Below, one piece after another: positions 1 through 6,658 of a DNA stretch of 20,287 nucleotides. The number at the start of each line of letters is the position of its first letter. The stretch's first letter is position 1. The stretch is from Pseudomonadota bacterium (lineage in GTDB: Bacteria; Pseudomonadota; Alphaproteobacteria; Rhizobiales; Xanthobacteraceae). The stretch is from the NCBI GenBank assembly GCA_963205465.1, contig CAUJKG010000432.1, positions 1-20,287 of the forward strand, read 5' to 3'. The notes under the pieces are model-generated. The model ran no database searches. It was given only the letters and a program-made list of their open reading frames with translations, and was not told where the DNA came from. The position numbers and the translations under genes were made by a program.

Positions 1-1622
1 TTGTGGTAGCCCTTGGCCTGGTAGATCGGCGCGAACGGGTGCAGCGTTGCAAACTCCGGCCAGGTCAGCGGGACCATCTCGGTCGTGGCATTCAATTTCA
101 TCGTACACGATCCGAGCGGGATCATCGCGCGGTCGAGTGCAAGATCGCGGTCGCTTAGTTTGCGCATGTATCGAAGCAGCTCGGTCTCCGAGCGATATGC
201 GTGGAAAACAGGGTGCGTAAGGAACGCACTTGTGCGCAGTAGTTGGGCTGGCAATGCATTGCGCGCCGGTACTTCGATTTCAGGATAAGACAGGTTTCCG
301 CCGAATGCGCGCCATACCGCTTCAACGGTTTCTTCCGTGCTGATCTCGTCCAAGGCTATACGAAGTGTAGAATTGCCGATCCCGAGATTGATTTTTTCGA
401 GTGCCGCTCGTTTTACAATATCGTCGCGCTTTGCGCCGACTTCGACGGTAATCGTATCGAAGAAACGATCCGACTGAAGCGAAAAGCCTAGTTTCTGCAA
501 ACCAGCCGCCAAAACTTTGGTGCGCTGGTGGATTGCTCGAGCAATCCAGGTAAGTCCATCCGGACCATGATAGACGGCATACATCGAAGCGATGACGGCC
601 AGGAGAACTTGCGCGGTGCAAATGTTGGAAACCGCCTTTTCTCGGCGGATATGCTGTTCGCGGGTTTGTAGCGCCAAACGATAAGCCGGCGCTCCACGAG
701 AATCCACGCTCAGTCCAACAATGCGTCCAGGGAGTGAGCGCTTAAGCGCATCGCGCACTGCCATATATGCAGCGTGCGGCCCACCATAGCCCATGGGCAC
801 GCCAAAACGTTGGGCCGAACCGATAGCGATATCGGCGCCCAGCTCGCCCGGCGACGCCAGCAAGGTCAGCGCTAACAAGTCGGCGGCAACCGTTACGAGT
901 GCGCCTTTGGAGCGCGCCGCCTCAATCGCGGCACGCAAATCACGCATCGACCCTGAACTCGCAGGATGCTGAAAAATGACGCCAAAAACATCGACCTTAT
1001 CAAGGTCGTTGAGGGGGTCGCCTACAATGAGTTTCCAACCAAGAGGCTCGGCGCGGGTCCGCATCACAGCGAGCGTTTGAGGATGAACTTCGTGATCGAC
1101 GAAGAAAGCTTTCGTCTTTACCCGGGAGCTTCGTTCCGAAAGCGCCATCGCTTCGGCGGCAGCAGTCGCTTCATCGAGAAGCGAGGCGTTTGCGACGTCC
1201 AGTCCGGTTAGGTCGCAGATCATGGTCTGGAAGTTAAACAACGCTTCCAGCCTGCCTTGGCTGATCTCAGGCTGGTAAGGCGTGTAAGCGGTATACCAGG
1301 CAGGGTTCTCGAGAATGTTTCGCTGAATTACAGCAGGCAAGATCGTGCCGTAATATCCTTGGCCGATAAGCGACGTGAAAGTCTGGTTTTGTACGGCAAG
1401 CTCTTTCATATGAGTGAGCGCGTCGGTCTCGCTGAGGGCCTCGCCGAGATTTAGCGCGGACTTCTGTCTTATGGCTGCGGGAAGCGTTTCTGACATCAAC
1501 GAGGCAAGACTCGTGGCGCCGACGGTCTTCAGCATCGAAGAAATGTCAGCTTCAGACGGACCGATGTGGCGCCGGGTGAAATTTACAGCAACGTCGCCAG
1601 TATGTTTGGAGTGAGCGTTCAT
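1..1622 (-). CDS. gcvP: Glycine dehydrogenase (decarboxylating), P protein, partial
   Basis: The P protein of the glycine cleavage system is a cytoplasmic PLP enzyme. It decarboxylates glycine and passes the aminomethyl group to the lipoyl arm of GcvH. An open frame runs from ATG at 1622 off the left edge without a stop. About 540 residues are present of the roughly 950 usual for the single-chain form. The N-terminus reads MNAHSKHTGDVAVNFTRRHI and is followed by the RHIGPSE motif typical of GcvP. Also seen are IGQGYYGT, NPAWYTAYTPYQPEISQGR and, near the left edge, LGSCTMKLNAT, all hallmarks of the family. The PLP-lysine half lies outside the window. The gene starts 34 bases after gcvH ends, so it is the third gene of a gcvT-gcvH-gcvP operon under the upstream glycine riboswitch. 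The truncation is due to the window, not to mutation. Confidence 0.97.
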   Translation of the reverse strand, partial: MNAHSKHTGDVAVNFTRRHIGPSEADISSMLKTVGATSLASLMSETLPAAIRQKSALNLGEALSETDALTHMKELAVQNQTFTSLIGQGYYGTILPAVIQRNILENPAWYTAYTPYQPEISQGRLEALFNFQTMICDLTGLDVANASLLDEATAAAEAMALSERSSRVKTKAFFVDHEVHPQTLAVMRTRAEPLGWKLIVGDPLNDLDKVDVFGVIFQHPASSGSMRDLRAAIEAARSKGALVTVAADLLALTLLASPGELGADIAIGSAQRFGVPMGYGGPHAAYMAVRDALKRSLPGRIVGLSVDSRGAPAYRLALQTREQHIRREKAVSNICTAQVLLAVIASMYAVYHGPDGLTWIARAIHQRTKVLAAGLQKLGFSLQSDRFFDTITVEVGAKRDDIVKRAALEKINLGIGNSTLRIALDEISTEETVEAVWRAFGGNLSYPEIEVPARNALPAQLLRTSAFLTHPVFHAYRSETELLRYMRKLSDRDLALDRAMIPLGSCTMKLNATTEMVPLTWPEFATLHPFAPIYQAKGYH

Positions 1623-1656
1623 GGATGCAGGTCCGCTTGAATGTTTGTAAGGCGTC

Positions 1657-2025
1657 TCAGACGGTGTGCTCCTTTTTATAGGTGGCTTCGTCCATCAATC
1701 CTTCAAGTTCGCTTTTGTCGGCGATCTTGAGTTTAAATAGCCAAGCTTTGCCTTCGGCGTCTGCATTTACCTGGGCCGGATCGGATACGACATCCGCATT
1801 GGTCTCAACGACCTCGCCGGAGATGGGAGAATAGACGTCGGAAGCAGCCTTTACGGACTCGACTACTGCAACTGCTTCGGACTTCTTAAGGGCGCGGCCA
1901 ACTTCCGGCAGGCTGACAAAAACCAGGTCGCCCAGGTTTGATTGCGCGTAGTCCGAAATGCCGATGGTGGCGACGTCGCCGTCGACAAGGATCCATTCGT
2001 GGTCGGTGGTGTATAATTTGCTCAT
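1657..2025 (-). CDS. gcvH: Glycine cleavage system H protein
   Basis: GcvH is the mobile lipoyl carrier that shuttles the aminomethyl intermediate between the P, T and L proteins. At 122 residues it has the usual length. It starts MSKLYTTDHEW and carries the lipoylation motif ESVKAASDVYSP, with the modified lysine at residue 59. GEVVETN and a WLFKLK-type strand follow, as in the biotinyl/lipoyl-carrier fold. The ATG lies 9 bases after the gcvT stop, so translation is probably coupled. Its job is fixed by its place between gcvT and gcvP. No L-protein (lipoamide dehydrogenase) gene is in view; that subunit is normally shared with other dehydrogenase complexes and encoded elsewhere. Confidence 0.98.
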   Translation of the reverse strand: MSKLYTTDHEWILVDGDVATIGISDYAQSNLGDLVFVSLPEVGRALKKSEAVAVVESVKAASDVYSPISGEVVETNADVVSDPAQVNADAEGKAWLFKLKIADKSELEGLMDEATYKKEHTV

Positions 2026-2034
2026 GATGATCTC

Positions 2035-3180
2035 TCAGCGCTTGAAGGCGTTAGGAACGAAAGGCGTAGCGGCGACACGCATGGGCACCCGCTGCCCGCG
2101 GACTTCGGCAAATATCTGCGTGTCGGCGGCGGCAAGAGCAGCGGGCACGTAGCCCATGGCCATTGGAGCATTCAAACTCGGACCGAAACCGCCGGAGGTG
2201 ACCGAGCCTATTGGATGCGTTGCAAGCTGATCGGAAAATAGAGGAGCGCCTTCGCGTACGGGCGCGCGGCCTTCTGGTCTCAGGCCCACACGGCGGCGGG
2301 TGGTTCCATTCGCCAACTGATCGAGAATCGTTTTCGCGCCCGGAAAGCCGCCTGCGCGGGCGCCACCGGTTCGGCGGTTTTTCTGAATTGACCATTCCAG
2401 CGCGCTTTCGATCGGGCTGGTCGTTTCGTCGATGTCATGGCCATAGAGGCAGAGGCCGGCTTCCAGCCGCAGACTGTCGCGAGCGCCGAGCCCAATAGGT
2501 TGCACGTCGGGATCATCGAGAAGCATTCTTGCGAGTTGCTCGGCTTGCGCGGCCGGAACCGAAATCTCGAAGCCGTCTTCGCCTGTGTAACCGGACCTCG
2601 AAATAAAACACTCGAAACCTGCGATGTTTTGGGGGCCGGCATCCATGAAGCGCATGGCCGAAACTCCCGGACAAAGCCTCGCAAGCGCGGCCTCGGCTTT
2701 CGGCCCTTGCAGGGCCATGAGCGCACGATCGGGGAGGACGTTTACTTCGCAGGCTTCGGAAAGGTGTTTCCGGAGATGTGCCTCATCAGCCTCTTTGCAA
2801 GCAGCATTCACGACGATGAAGAGATGGTCACCAAAGTTTGCGACCATAAGGTCGTCAAGTATCCCACCGGCGTCGTTTGTGAACTGGGCGTACCGCTGGC
2901 GGCCTGCTCCCAATCCCGCGAAATCCTGCGGAACAAGGCGCTCGAGGGCTAATGCGGCATCTTCGATTTTACCTGACCGCGGTCGAAGCGCTATCTGCCC
3001 CATGTGCGAAACATCGAACAGGCCGGCGCTTCGCCGGGTATGCAGATGCTCTTTCAGAACGCCGAGCGGGAATTGAACGGGCATTTCATAGCCCGCGAAC
3101 GGCACCATTTTGGCGCCAAGCGAAAGATGTAAAGCGTGAAGGGGAGTCCGTTTCAGCGACAAAGCTTCTTGCGCAAGCAT
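2035..3180 (-). CDS. gcvT: Aminomethyltransferase, glycine cleavage T protein
   Basis: GcvT takes the aminomethyl group from GcvH, releases ammonia and makes 5,10-methylene-tetrahydrofolate. From ATG 3180 the protein has 381 residues, normal for the family. It shows TPLHALHLSLGAKMVPFAGY (12-31), FDVSHMGQI (55-63), GGILDDLMV (105-113) with the folate-site aspartate pair, SRSGYTGEDGFEI in the middle, and a C-terminal domain with VTSGGFGPSLNAPMAMGYV. The open frame could start at 3237, but that codon lies inside the riboswitch. ATG 3180 has a good ribosome site (GAGGA, 7-base spacer) and gives the expected N-terminus, so it was chosen. It is first in the operon and is led by a tandem glycine riboswitch. 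Confidence 0.96.
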   Translation of the reverse strand: MLAQEALSLKRTPLHALHLSLGAKMVPFAGYEMPVQFPLGVLKEHLHTRRSAGLFDVSHMGQIALRPRSGKIEDAALALERLVPQDFAGLGAGRQRYAQFTNDAGGILDDLMVANFGDHLFIVVNAACKEADEAHLRKHLSEACEVNVLPDRALMALQGPKAEAALARLCPGVSAMRFMDAGPQNIAGFECFISRSGYTGEDGFEISVPAAQAEQLARMLLDDPDVQPIGLGARDSLRLEAGLCLYGHDIDETTSPIESALEWSIQKNRRTGGARAGGFPGAKTILDQLANGTTRRRVGLRPEGRAPVREGAPLFSDQLATHPIGSVTSGGFGPSLNAPMAMGYVPAALAAADTQIFAEVRGQRVPMRVAATPFVPNAFKR

Positions 3181-3186
3181 CAAAGA

Positions 3187-3223
3187 GTCCTCGGCGGTTC
3201 TCGAGGCCCATCCTCGAGTAACC
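3187..3223 (-). promoter_or_regulatory. Putative riboswitch expression platform at the gcvT ribosome site
   Basis: Between aptamer 2 and the gcvT ATG, the minus strand folds into a strong hairpin (3223-3196). The arms are GGTTACTCGAGG and CCTCGAGAACC, with one bulged base and a 5-base loop. The 3' arm contains CCTCG (3206-3202), which could instead pair with CGAGG (3193-3189), the Shine-Dalgarno sequence of gcvT. Two exclusive pairings of this kind are what a translational switch needs: in one the ribosome site is free, in the other it is masked. The sequences are read directly; the switching role is inferred. Confidence 0.5.
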
Positions 3224-3234
3224 AGTCGGAACCC

Positions 3235-3407
3235 CATCTGTCGCTGTGCCTGAGAGTATTATCCCGTCGGCGGACGCTGGCCGGCGCTAACGCCGGCTGC
3301 GGCTCTTTCCAGATGTTATTGAAGCCATTCGGTCCTTTTGCCTGAGAGTTTCCGGGGCGGTTGCTCCTTCGGCGCCAGCATGAAAGCTGATCTCTCCCGA
3401 CATGGCC
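3235..3407 (-). ncRNA. Tandem glycine riboswitch upstream of gcvT
   Basis: Two glycine aptamers lie in a row on the minus strand. Aptamer 1 spans about 3407-3324, closed by GCCAT/ATGGC. It has GGGAGAGATC, GCCGAAGGAGCAA and ACTCTCAGGCAAAAGGACCG, which are core features of the glycine aptamer. Aptamer 2 spans 3315-3235, closed by CATCTG/CAGATG. It has CCGACGGGATAA and CTCTCAGGCACAGCGACAG, plus an extended GC-rich hairpin, GCCGGCGTTAGCGCCGGC, in its variable arm. Glycine riboswitches usually activate gcv operons when glycine is high, which fits the downstream gcvTHP. Confidence 0.95.
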
Positions 3408-3422
3408 TTCGTAACGGGCAGA

Positions 3423-3451
3423 GGGAAACACGACCCCAACGAAACTGTCAA
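3423..3451 (-). promoter_or_regulatory. Candidate promoter of the gcvTHP operon
   Basis: The minus strand has a perfect -35 box TTGACA (3451-3446), about 40 bases before the first riboswitch stem. The -10 region at the proper distance (about 3428-3423, TTTCCC) is poor, so only the -35 box is well supported. The position is right for a transcript that begins just ahead of the riboswitch. Confidence 0.35.
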
Positions 3452-3668
3452 CAGAATGGGAATTACTGAGATTTCAAGGCCTTTGCGTTGGCTAGGTGTC
3501 GCCGCTAACCGTTGAAATCGGCGTTTCTCTCACATCCCGGCAAAGATTGATTCCAGGAGGTTTCATTGAAAACGGAAAAACACGCAATATCGCAGGTGCT
3601 TTCCTGAGAAAGATTTGTTGTCACGATATCGCTCTGGATAAAGTCAGAAGGGCGATTGCGAGCCAAAC
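3452..3668. other. Divergent intergenic core between the two riboswitch promoters
   Basis: No gene of normal size is seen here. The stretch is AT-richer than the flanks. On the plus strand it holds a strong ribosome site, AGGAGG (3555-3560), then 5 bases, then TTG (3566) opening a 13-codon frame that stops at 3605-3607. This may be a tiny peptide, a gene remnant or chance. Nothing else was recognised. Confidence 0.5.
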
Positions 3669-3697
3669 TTGACAACATTTTCATGTTGGGAAAATGT
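3669..3697 (+). promoter_or_regulatory. Candidate sdaA promoter with overlapping operator
   Basis: A perfect TTGACA (3669-3674) lies about 85 bases before the sdaA riboswitch. It is followed directly by a perfect 8-bp inverted repeat, ACATTTTC-N7-GAAAATGT (3675-3697), filling the spacer and the expected -10 position. A protein bound there would block RNA polymerase. No obvious -10 box is seen (AAATGT at 17-base spacing). The regulator is unknown, and the repeat is unlike the IclR-type sites further right. Confidence 0.4.
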
Positions 3698-3758
3698 GCC
3701 GGCCGCGTGATACTTGTTATTGCGTATGGTCATCAAAGGATTTGAAACGTAGAGCATC

Positions 3759-3911
3759 TGACGCTGGGAGAGATCAGCTTTCATGCTGGCGCCGAAGGAG
3801 CAACCGCCCCAGGAAACTCTCAGGCAAAAGGACCGCGTCAGACGTAAAAATCTGAAAAGAGATGCGATCGCATCCGCCGACGGGATAACATTCTCAGGCA
3901 AATAAACAGAT
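3759..3911 (+). ncRNA. Tandem glycine riboswitch upstream of sdaA
   Basis: This is a second two-aptamer glycine riboswitch, on the plus strand. Aptamer 1 spans 3759-3840, closed by TGACGC/GCGTCA. It contains GGGAGAGATC, GCCGAAGGAGCAA and ACTCTCAGGCAAAAGGACCG. Aptamer 2 spans about 3850-3911, closed by ATCTG/CAGAT, with CCGACGGGATAA and TTCTCAGGCA. Aptamer 1 is almost identical to that of the gcvT riboswitch, including non-conserved loop bases, which points to a duplication. Aptamer 2 has diverged more and lacks the long GC-rich arm. It leads into the L-serine dehydratase gene. Confidence 0.94.
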
Positions 3912-3913
3912 GG

Positions 3914-3946
3914 GGCACTCAATTTAGCTGAAAAAAGCTGGGTGCC
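3914..3946 (+). promoter_or_regulatory. Hairpin after the sdaA riboswitch covering a possible GTG start
   Basis: Directly after aptamer 2 the RNA can fold GGCACTC (3914-3920) against GGGTGCC (3940-3946), with one G-U pair. An inner AGCT/AGCT pair (3926-3929, 3936-3939) closes an A-rich loop. The GTG at 3942, the first possible sdaA start, sits in the 3' arm, so the hairpin could hide it. There is no clean U-run after it, so a normal terminator is less likely. It is probably part of the expression platform. Confidence 0.45.
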
Positions 3947-5396
3947 TCGATTGAATTTAATCTCGTCTATTTCGCCGCCTGATTTGCTTGCACGTTCTGC
4001 CCGCCGGGATGGCGCAACGCTAAAGCTCCCTATTGGGGTGCTCGATCTCTTCAAGATCGGGATCGGCCCATCGTCGTCTCATACAGTTGGGCCGATGAAT
4101 GCTGCCGCGGAATTTGTCCGTGGCTTGAAGCGGAATCGTGCTCCAGTTTTCACTCGTATTGAGACAAGACTCTTTGGATCGCTGGCATGGACCGGGAAGG
4201 GACATGCCACAGACAAAGCCATAGTTCTTGGTCTTGGAGGAAGGGCTCCCGACCAAATCGACCCCGACGAAGCCAGCAGGTTCTTCAAGAAAGTCTGCGA
4301 TGACGGTTCGATGGAGCTTCCAGGAGGTCGAAGAATTTCTTTCGATCTCGATCGAGATATTATTTTCGATACGCAGCGAAAGTTCGATCGTCACCCCAAT
4401 GCGATGGAATTTCGAGCGCTCGATGTGCAAGGCCGCGAGGTCGCATCGGAAATCTGGTTCTCGATAGGTGGCGGCTTTATCGAGCAATTGGGGAGCGAAC
4501 ATCAAGAGAAGGACGTGAGACATTCTCACGGCTTTGATTTTCGCTCCTCGGAAGAACTTCTCCAAATGTGCCGTAGCCATTGCTGTTCGATTGCCGATAT
4601 CGCAATGGCCAACGAAGTCGCGCGGCGAGGGGAAGCTGAAACGTATAATGAGATAGATCGTATCATCGAAGCGATGATGAATTGCATCGATCGCGGCCTG
4701 TCACGGGCAGGAGAATTGCCGGGGGGTCTTCGTGTCAGGCGGCGCGCAAGTGCGCTCTTCGAAAGGCTGCAAAAACGTGCAACGAGCAATTCTCACTTCA
4801 CAAGCCAGCCATTCGATCATATTTCGGTATACGCCATTGCCGTAAATGAGGAGAATGCTGCCGGAGGCCGCGTAGTTACCGCGCCAACGAATGGAGCTGC
4901 GGGCGTCGTTCCCGCTGTTCTTCGCTATTATAAAGACTTTTGCGAGGGAGCCAGCCAGGAGGGAATGCGAACGTTCCTACTCGTGGCAAGTGCGATCGGA
5001 AGCATTATCAAACGGAATGCGTCGATCTCCGGCGCCGAGGTTGGGTGTCAGGGCGAAGTCGGCTCAGCTGCTGCAATGGCAAGTGCGGGTCTCACGGCGA
5101 CGCTCGGCGGAACAAACGAGCAAATCGAGAATGCCGCCGAGATAGCCATCGAACATCATTTAGGAATGACCTGCGATCCGGTCGGCGGCCTCGTTCAGAT
5201 CCCGTGTATCGAACGAAACGCTTTTGGAGCGGTGAAGGCGGTAAATTCTGCTTATCTTGCTCTTGCCGGAGACGGAAATCATCGCGTCTCTCTCGATCAG
5301 GTTATCGAAACCATGCGCCAGACGGGAGTCGATATGCACGACAAATATCGCGAAACGTCGCGTGGGGGCCTCGCTGTAAACGTCCCGGAATGTTGA
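3942..5396 (+). CDS. sdaA: L-serine dehydratase (ammonia-lyase), single-chain iron-sulfur type
   Basis: SdaA deaminates L-serine to pyruvate and ammonia using an oxygen-sensitive 4Fe-4S cluster in the cytoplasm. The 484-residue frame has the beta domain first (DLFKIGIGPSSSHTVGPMNA, 35-54), then the alpha domain (VVTAPTNGAAGVVPAVLRYY, 311-330). Candidate cluster cysteines are C369 (EVGCQGEVG), C411 (MTCDPVGG) and C422 (IPCIERN). The last residue is cysteine (VPEC). In studied members a C-terminal cysteine folds back into the active site, so the tail looks intact. The start is uncertain. GTG 3942 gives about 30 residues more than usual before DLFKIG; GTG 4038 would give a canonical N-terminus, but neither has a clear ribosome site. 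A glycine riboswitch leads the gene, so serine made from excess glycine may be removed here. Confidence 0.94.
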   Translation: MPRLNLISSISPPDLLARSARRDGATLKLPIGVLDLFKIGIGPSSSHTVGPMNAAAEFVRGLKRNRAPVFTRIETRLFGSLAWTGKGHATDKAIVLGLGGRAPDQIDPDEASRFFKKVCDDGSMELPGGRRISFDLDRDIIFDTQRKFDRHPNAMEFRALDVQGREVASEIWFSIGGGFIEQLGSEHQEKDVRHSHGFDFRSSEELLQMCRSHCCSIADIAMANEVARRGEAETYNEIDRIIEAMMNCIDRGLSRAGELPGGLRVRRRASALFERLQKRATSNSHFTSQPFDHISVYAIAVNEENAAGGRVVTAPTNGAAGVVPAVLRYYKDFCEGASQEGMRTFLLVASAIGSIIKRNASISGAEVGCQGEVGSAAAMASAGLTATLGGTNEQIENAAEIAIEHHLGMTCDPVGGLVQIPCIERNAFGAVKAVNSAYLALAGDGNHRVSLDQVIETMRQTGVDMHDKYRETSRGGLAVNVPEC

Positions 5397-5504
5397 AGAG
5401 GAAGTTTGCCTATTCTCGAGTATCCAAATGCAGTGCTGTCTGGTGGTGCATCTGGTTCGCCGCCTCTGTCTTTCATTTCGACAAGTTGAGATTTTGTCTT
5501 ATTT

Positions 5505-5529
5505 GGCAGAGCAGCCGAAGATCTCTGCC
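5505..5529 (-). terminator. Possible stem-loop between convergent sdaA and the EamA gene
   Basis: A perfect 7-bp inverted repeat, GGCAGAG/CTCTGCC, has an 11-base loop that on the minus strand contains C-TTCG-G, a stable tetraloop motif. It lies 4 bases past the stop codon of the EamA gene and 108 bases past sdaA. Neither strand has a good U-run after the stem, so it may stabilise mRNA ends rather than terminate on its own. Confidence 0.35.
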
Positions 5530-5533
5530 GATA

Positions 5534-6427
5534 TCACCTTGAGGCATTTGCGGGTTTCGCTTTGCGACCCGAGGCAGCCCAAACTCCGCATAGGATCAGT
5601 GCGAAACCCAGCGCGTGGAACGCCATAAGCTTTTCGCCCAGGAAGATATACGCCAACACGGCGCTGTATATGGGTATCAAATGCAGAAACGGGCCGCCGC
5701 GACTTGCTCCCAGCTTTTCCACGCCGCTTGACCAGAGAGCATACCCAAGAAAGCTGACAAAGATCCCGAAATACAGAAGTGCGCTGACTGTTCGCAGCGA
5801 TACTTCAAAGTGCTGCCCGGATACGAGCTCCCACGCGGCAAGTGGTATCAAGAAGCAGCTGGATATTGCTGCAATGACAAAGATGAATGTCAGCCAATGA
5901 AGCTTTGGCAACTTCCGCAGCGCGCACGAATAGATCGCGAAAAGAATCATATTCCCAAGAATAATCAGATCGCCGTAGTTGAAGTTAATTGATGTCAGGG
6001 TGCGGAAGTCTCCACGCGAAATCAAGAAAAGCACGCCCATGGATGAGACGAAAATGCCGAGGATTTGAAGAGCGCTTAGCCTCTCGCGAAAGAATAGGGC
6101 GCCTACGGCAACGATCGCCACGGGTGTGATCGAATTGAGCACCGAAGTATTCAAGGCGGTCGTAAGGCCAAGACCAACATACTGAGCAGCGGAGAAAATC
6201 GCACCGCCGGTCAATCCGGCAAAAAGCAGTATTTTCCAGTTGTCGACGATGTGGGGCCAATCGCGCCGCAGATAGCGATGAACAAACGGCAGCGCAATAA
6301 TCAAAGGCAGGAGCCATCGAAAAAGCGCTGCGTTGTAGGGCGGCACATGCCCGGCAATCGCGCGCCCTACGATGTGATTTCCGGACCAGAACAATGAAGT
6401 GAGGGCAAGAGCAAGGTAGGGGTTCAC
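5534..6427 (-). CDS. EamA/DMT-family membrane transporter
   Basis: This is an inner-membrane protein of the drug/metabolite transporter superfamily (EamA, RhaT/YdcZ-like). Members mostly export amino acids or other metabolites. The 297 residues form about ten hydrophobic helices, as expected for two EamA repeats. The first has SLFWSGNHIVGRAIAG near the N-terminus and LNSITPVAIVAVGALFFRERL about residues 97-117. The second ends with LHLIPIYSAVLAYIFLGEKL, the matching motif, and a basic tail. The start codon is GTG 6427 with only a weak ribosome site. It runs in the same direction as the PLP enzyme upstream, but a 231-base gap separates them, so operon membership is uncertain. The substrate cannot be told from sequence. 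Confidence 0.88.
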   Translation of the reverse strand: MNPYLALALTSLFWSGNHIVGRAIAGHVPPYNAALFRWLLPLIIALPFVHRYLRRDWPHIVDNWKILLFAGLTGGAIFSAAQYVGLGLTTALNTSVLNSITPVAIVAVGALFFRERLSALQILGIFVSSMGVLFLISRGDFRTLTSINFNYGDLIILGNMILFAIYSCALRKLPKLHWLTFIFVIAAISSCFLIPLAAWELVSGQHFEVSLRTVSALLYFGIFVSFLGYALWSSGVEKLGASRGGPFLHLIPIYSAVLAYIFLGEKLMAFHALGFALILCGVWAASGRKAKPANASR

Positions 6428-6658
6428 GAGAGCAACTTTCAGGGCGGGCGAGGATATTCTGATCGGCTTGCTTGTGGAAGGGGTTGGTCTTTCCGGCGCT
6501 GGAGTGAGGCAAGCGCAAGCGGGAGAAATGCAGCGTAAATGCCAGATGCCCGCATCCGCCAGGTAAGCGATCTTAGCTTGGCTGCCCGCTAATCCGGCAA
6601 AACAGGATTCCGGCTGATCGATCCGGCAAAAGCTTTGGATTTCGAATAACGTGCAATG
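6428..6658. other. Intergenic gap between PLP enzyme and EamA gene
   Basis: No gene is seen in this 231-base stretch. It contains a direct repeat ATCCGGCAAAA (6592-6602 and 6621-6631) with a third, inverted-looking CCGG core between them (ATTCCGGCT). No convincing terminator was found, and no site of the IclR-type layout found elsewhere in the window. Confidence 0.5.

Noticed and set aside
3181..3237. gcvT start at 3237 (19 extra residues)
   Set aside because: The codon is inside the glycine riboswitch and expression platform; ATG 3180 has the better ribosome site and usual protein length.
6592..6631. Direct repeat ATCCGGCAAAA, considered as operator or mobile-element trace
   Set aside because: Only two short copies, no inverted symmetry and no transposase nearby.
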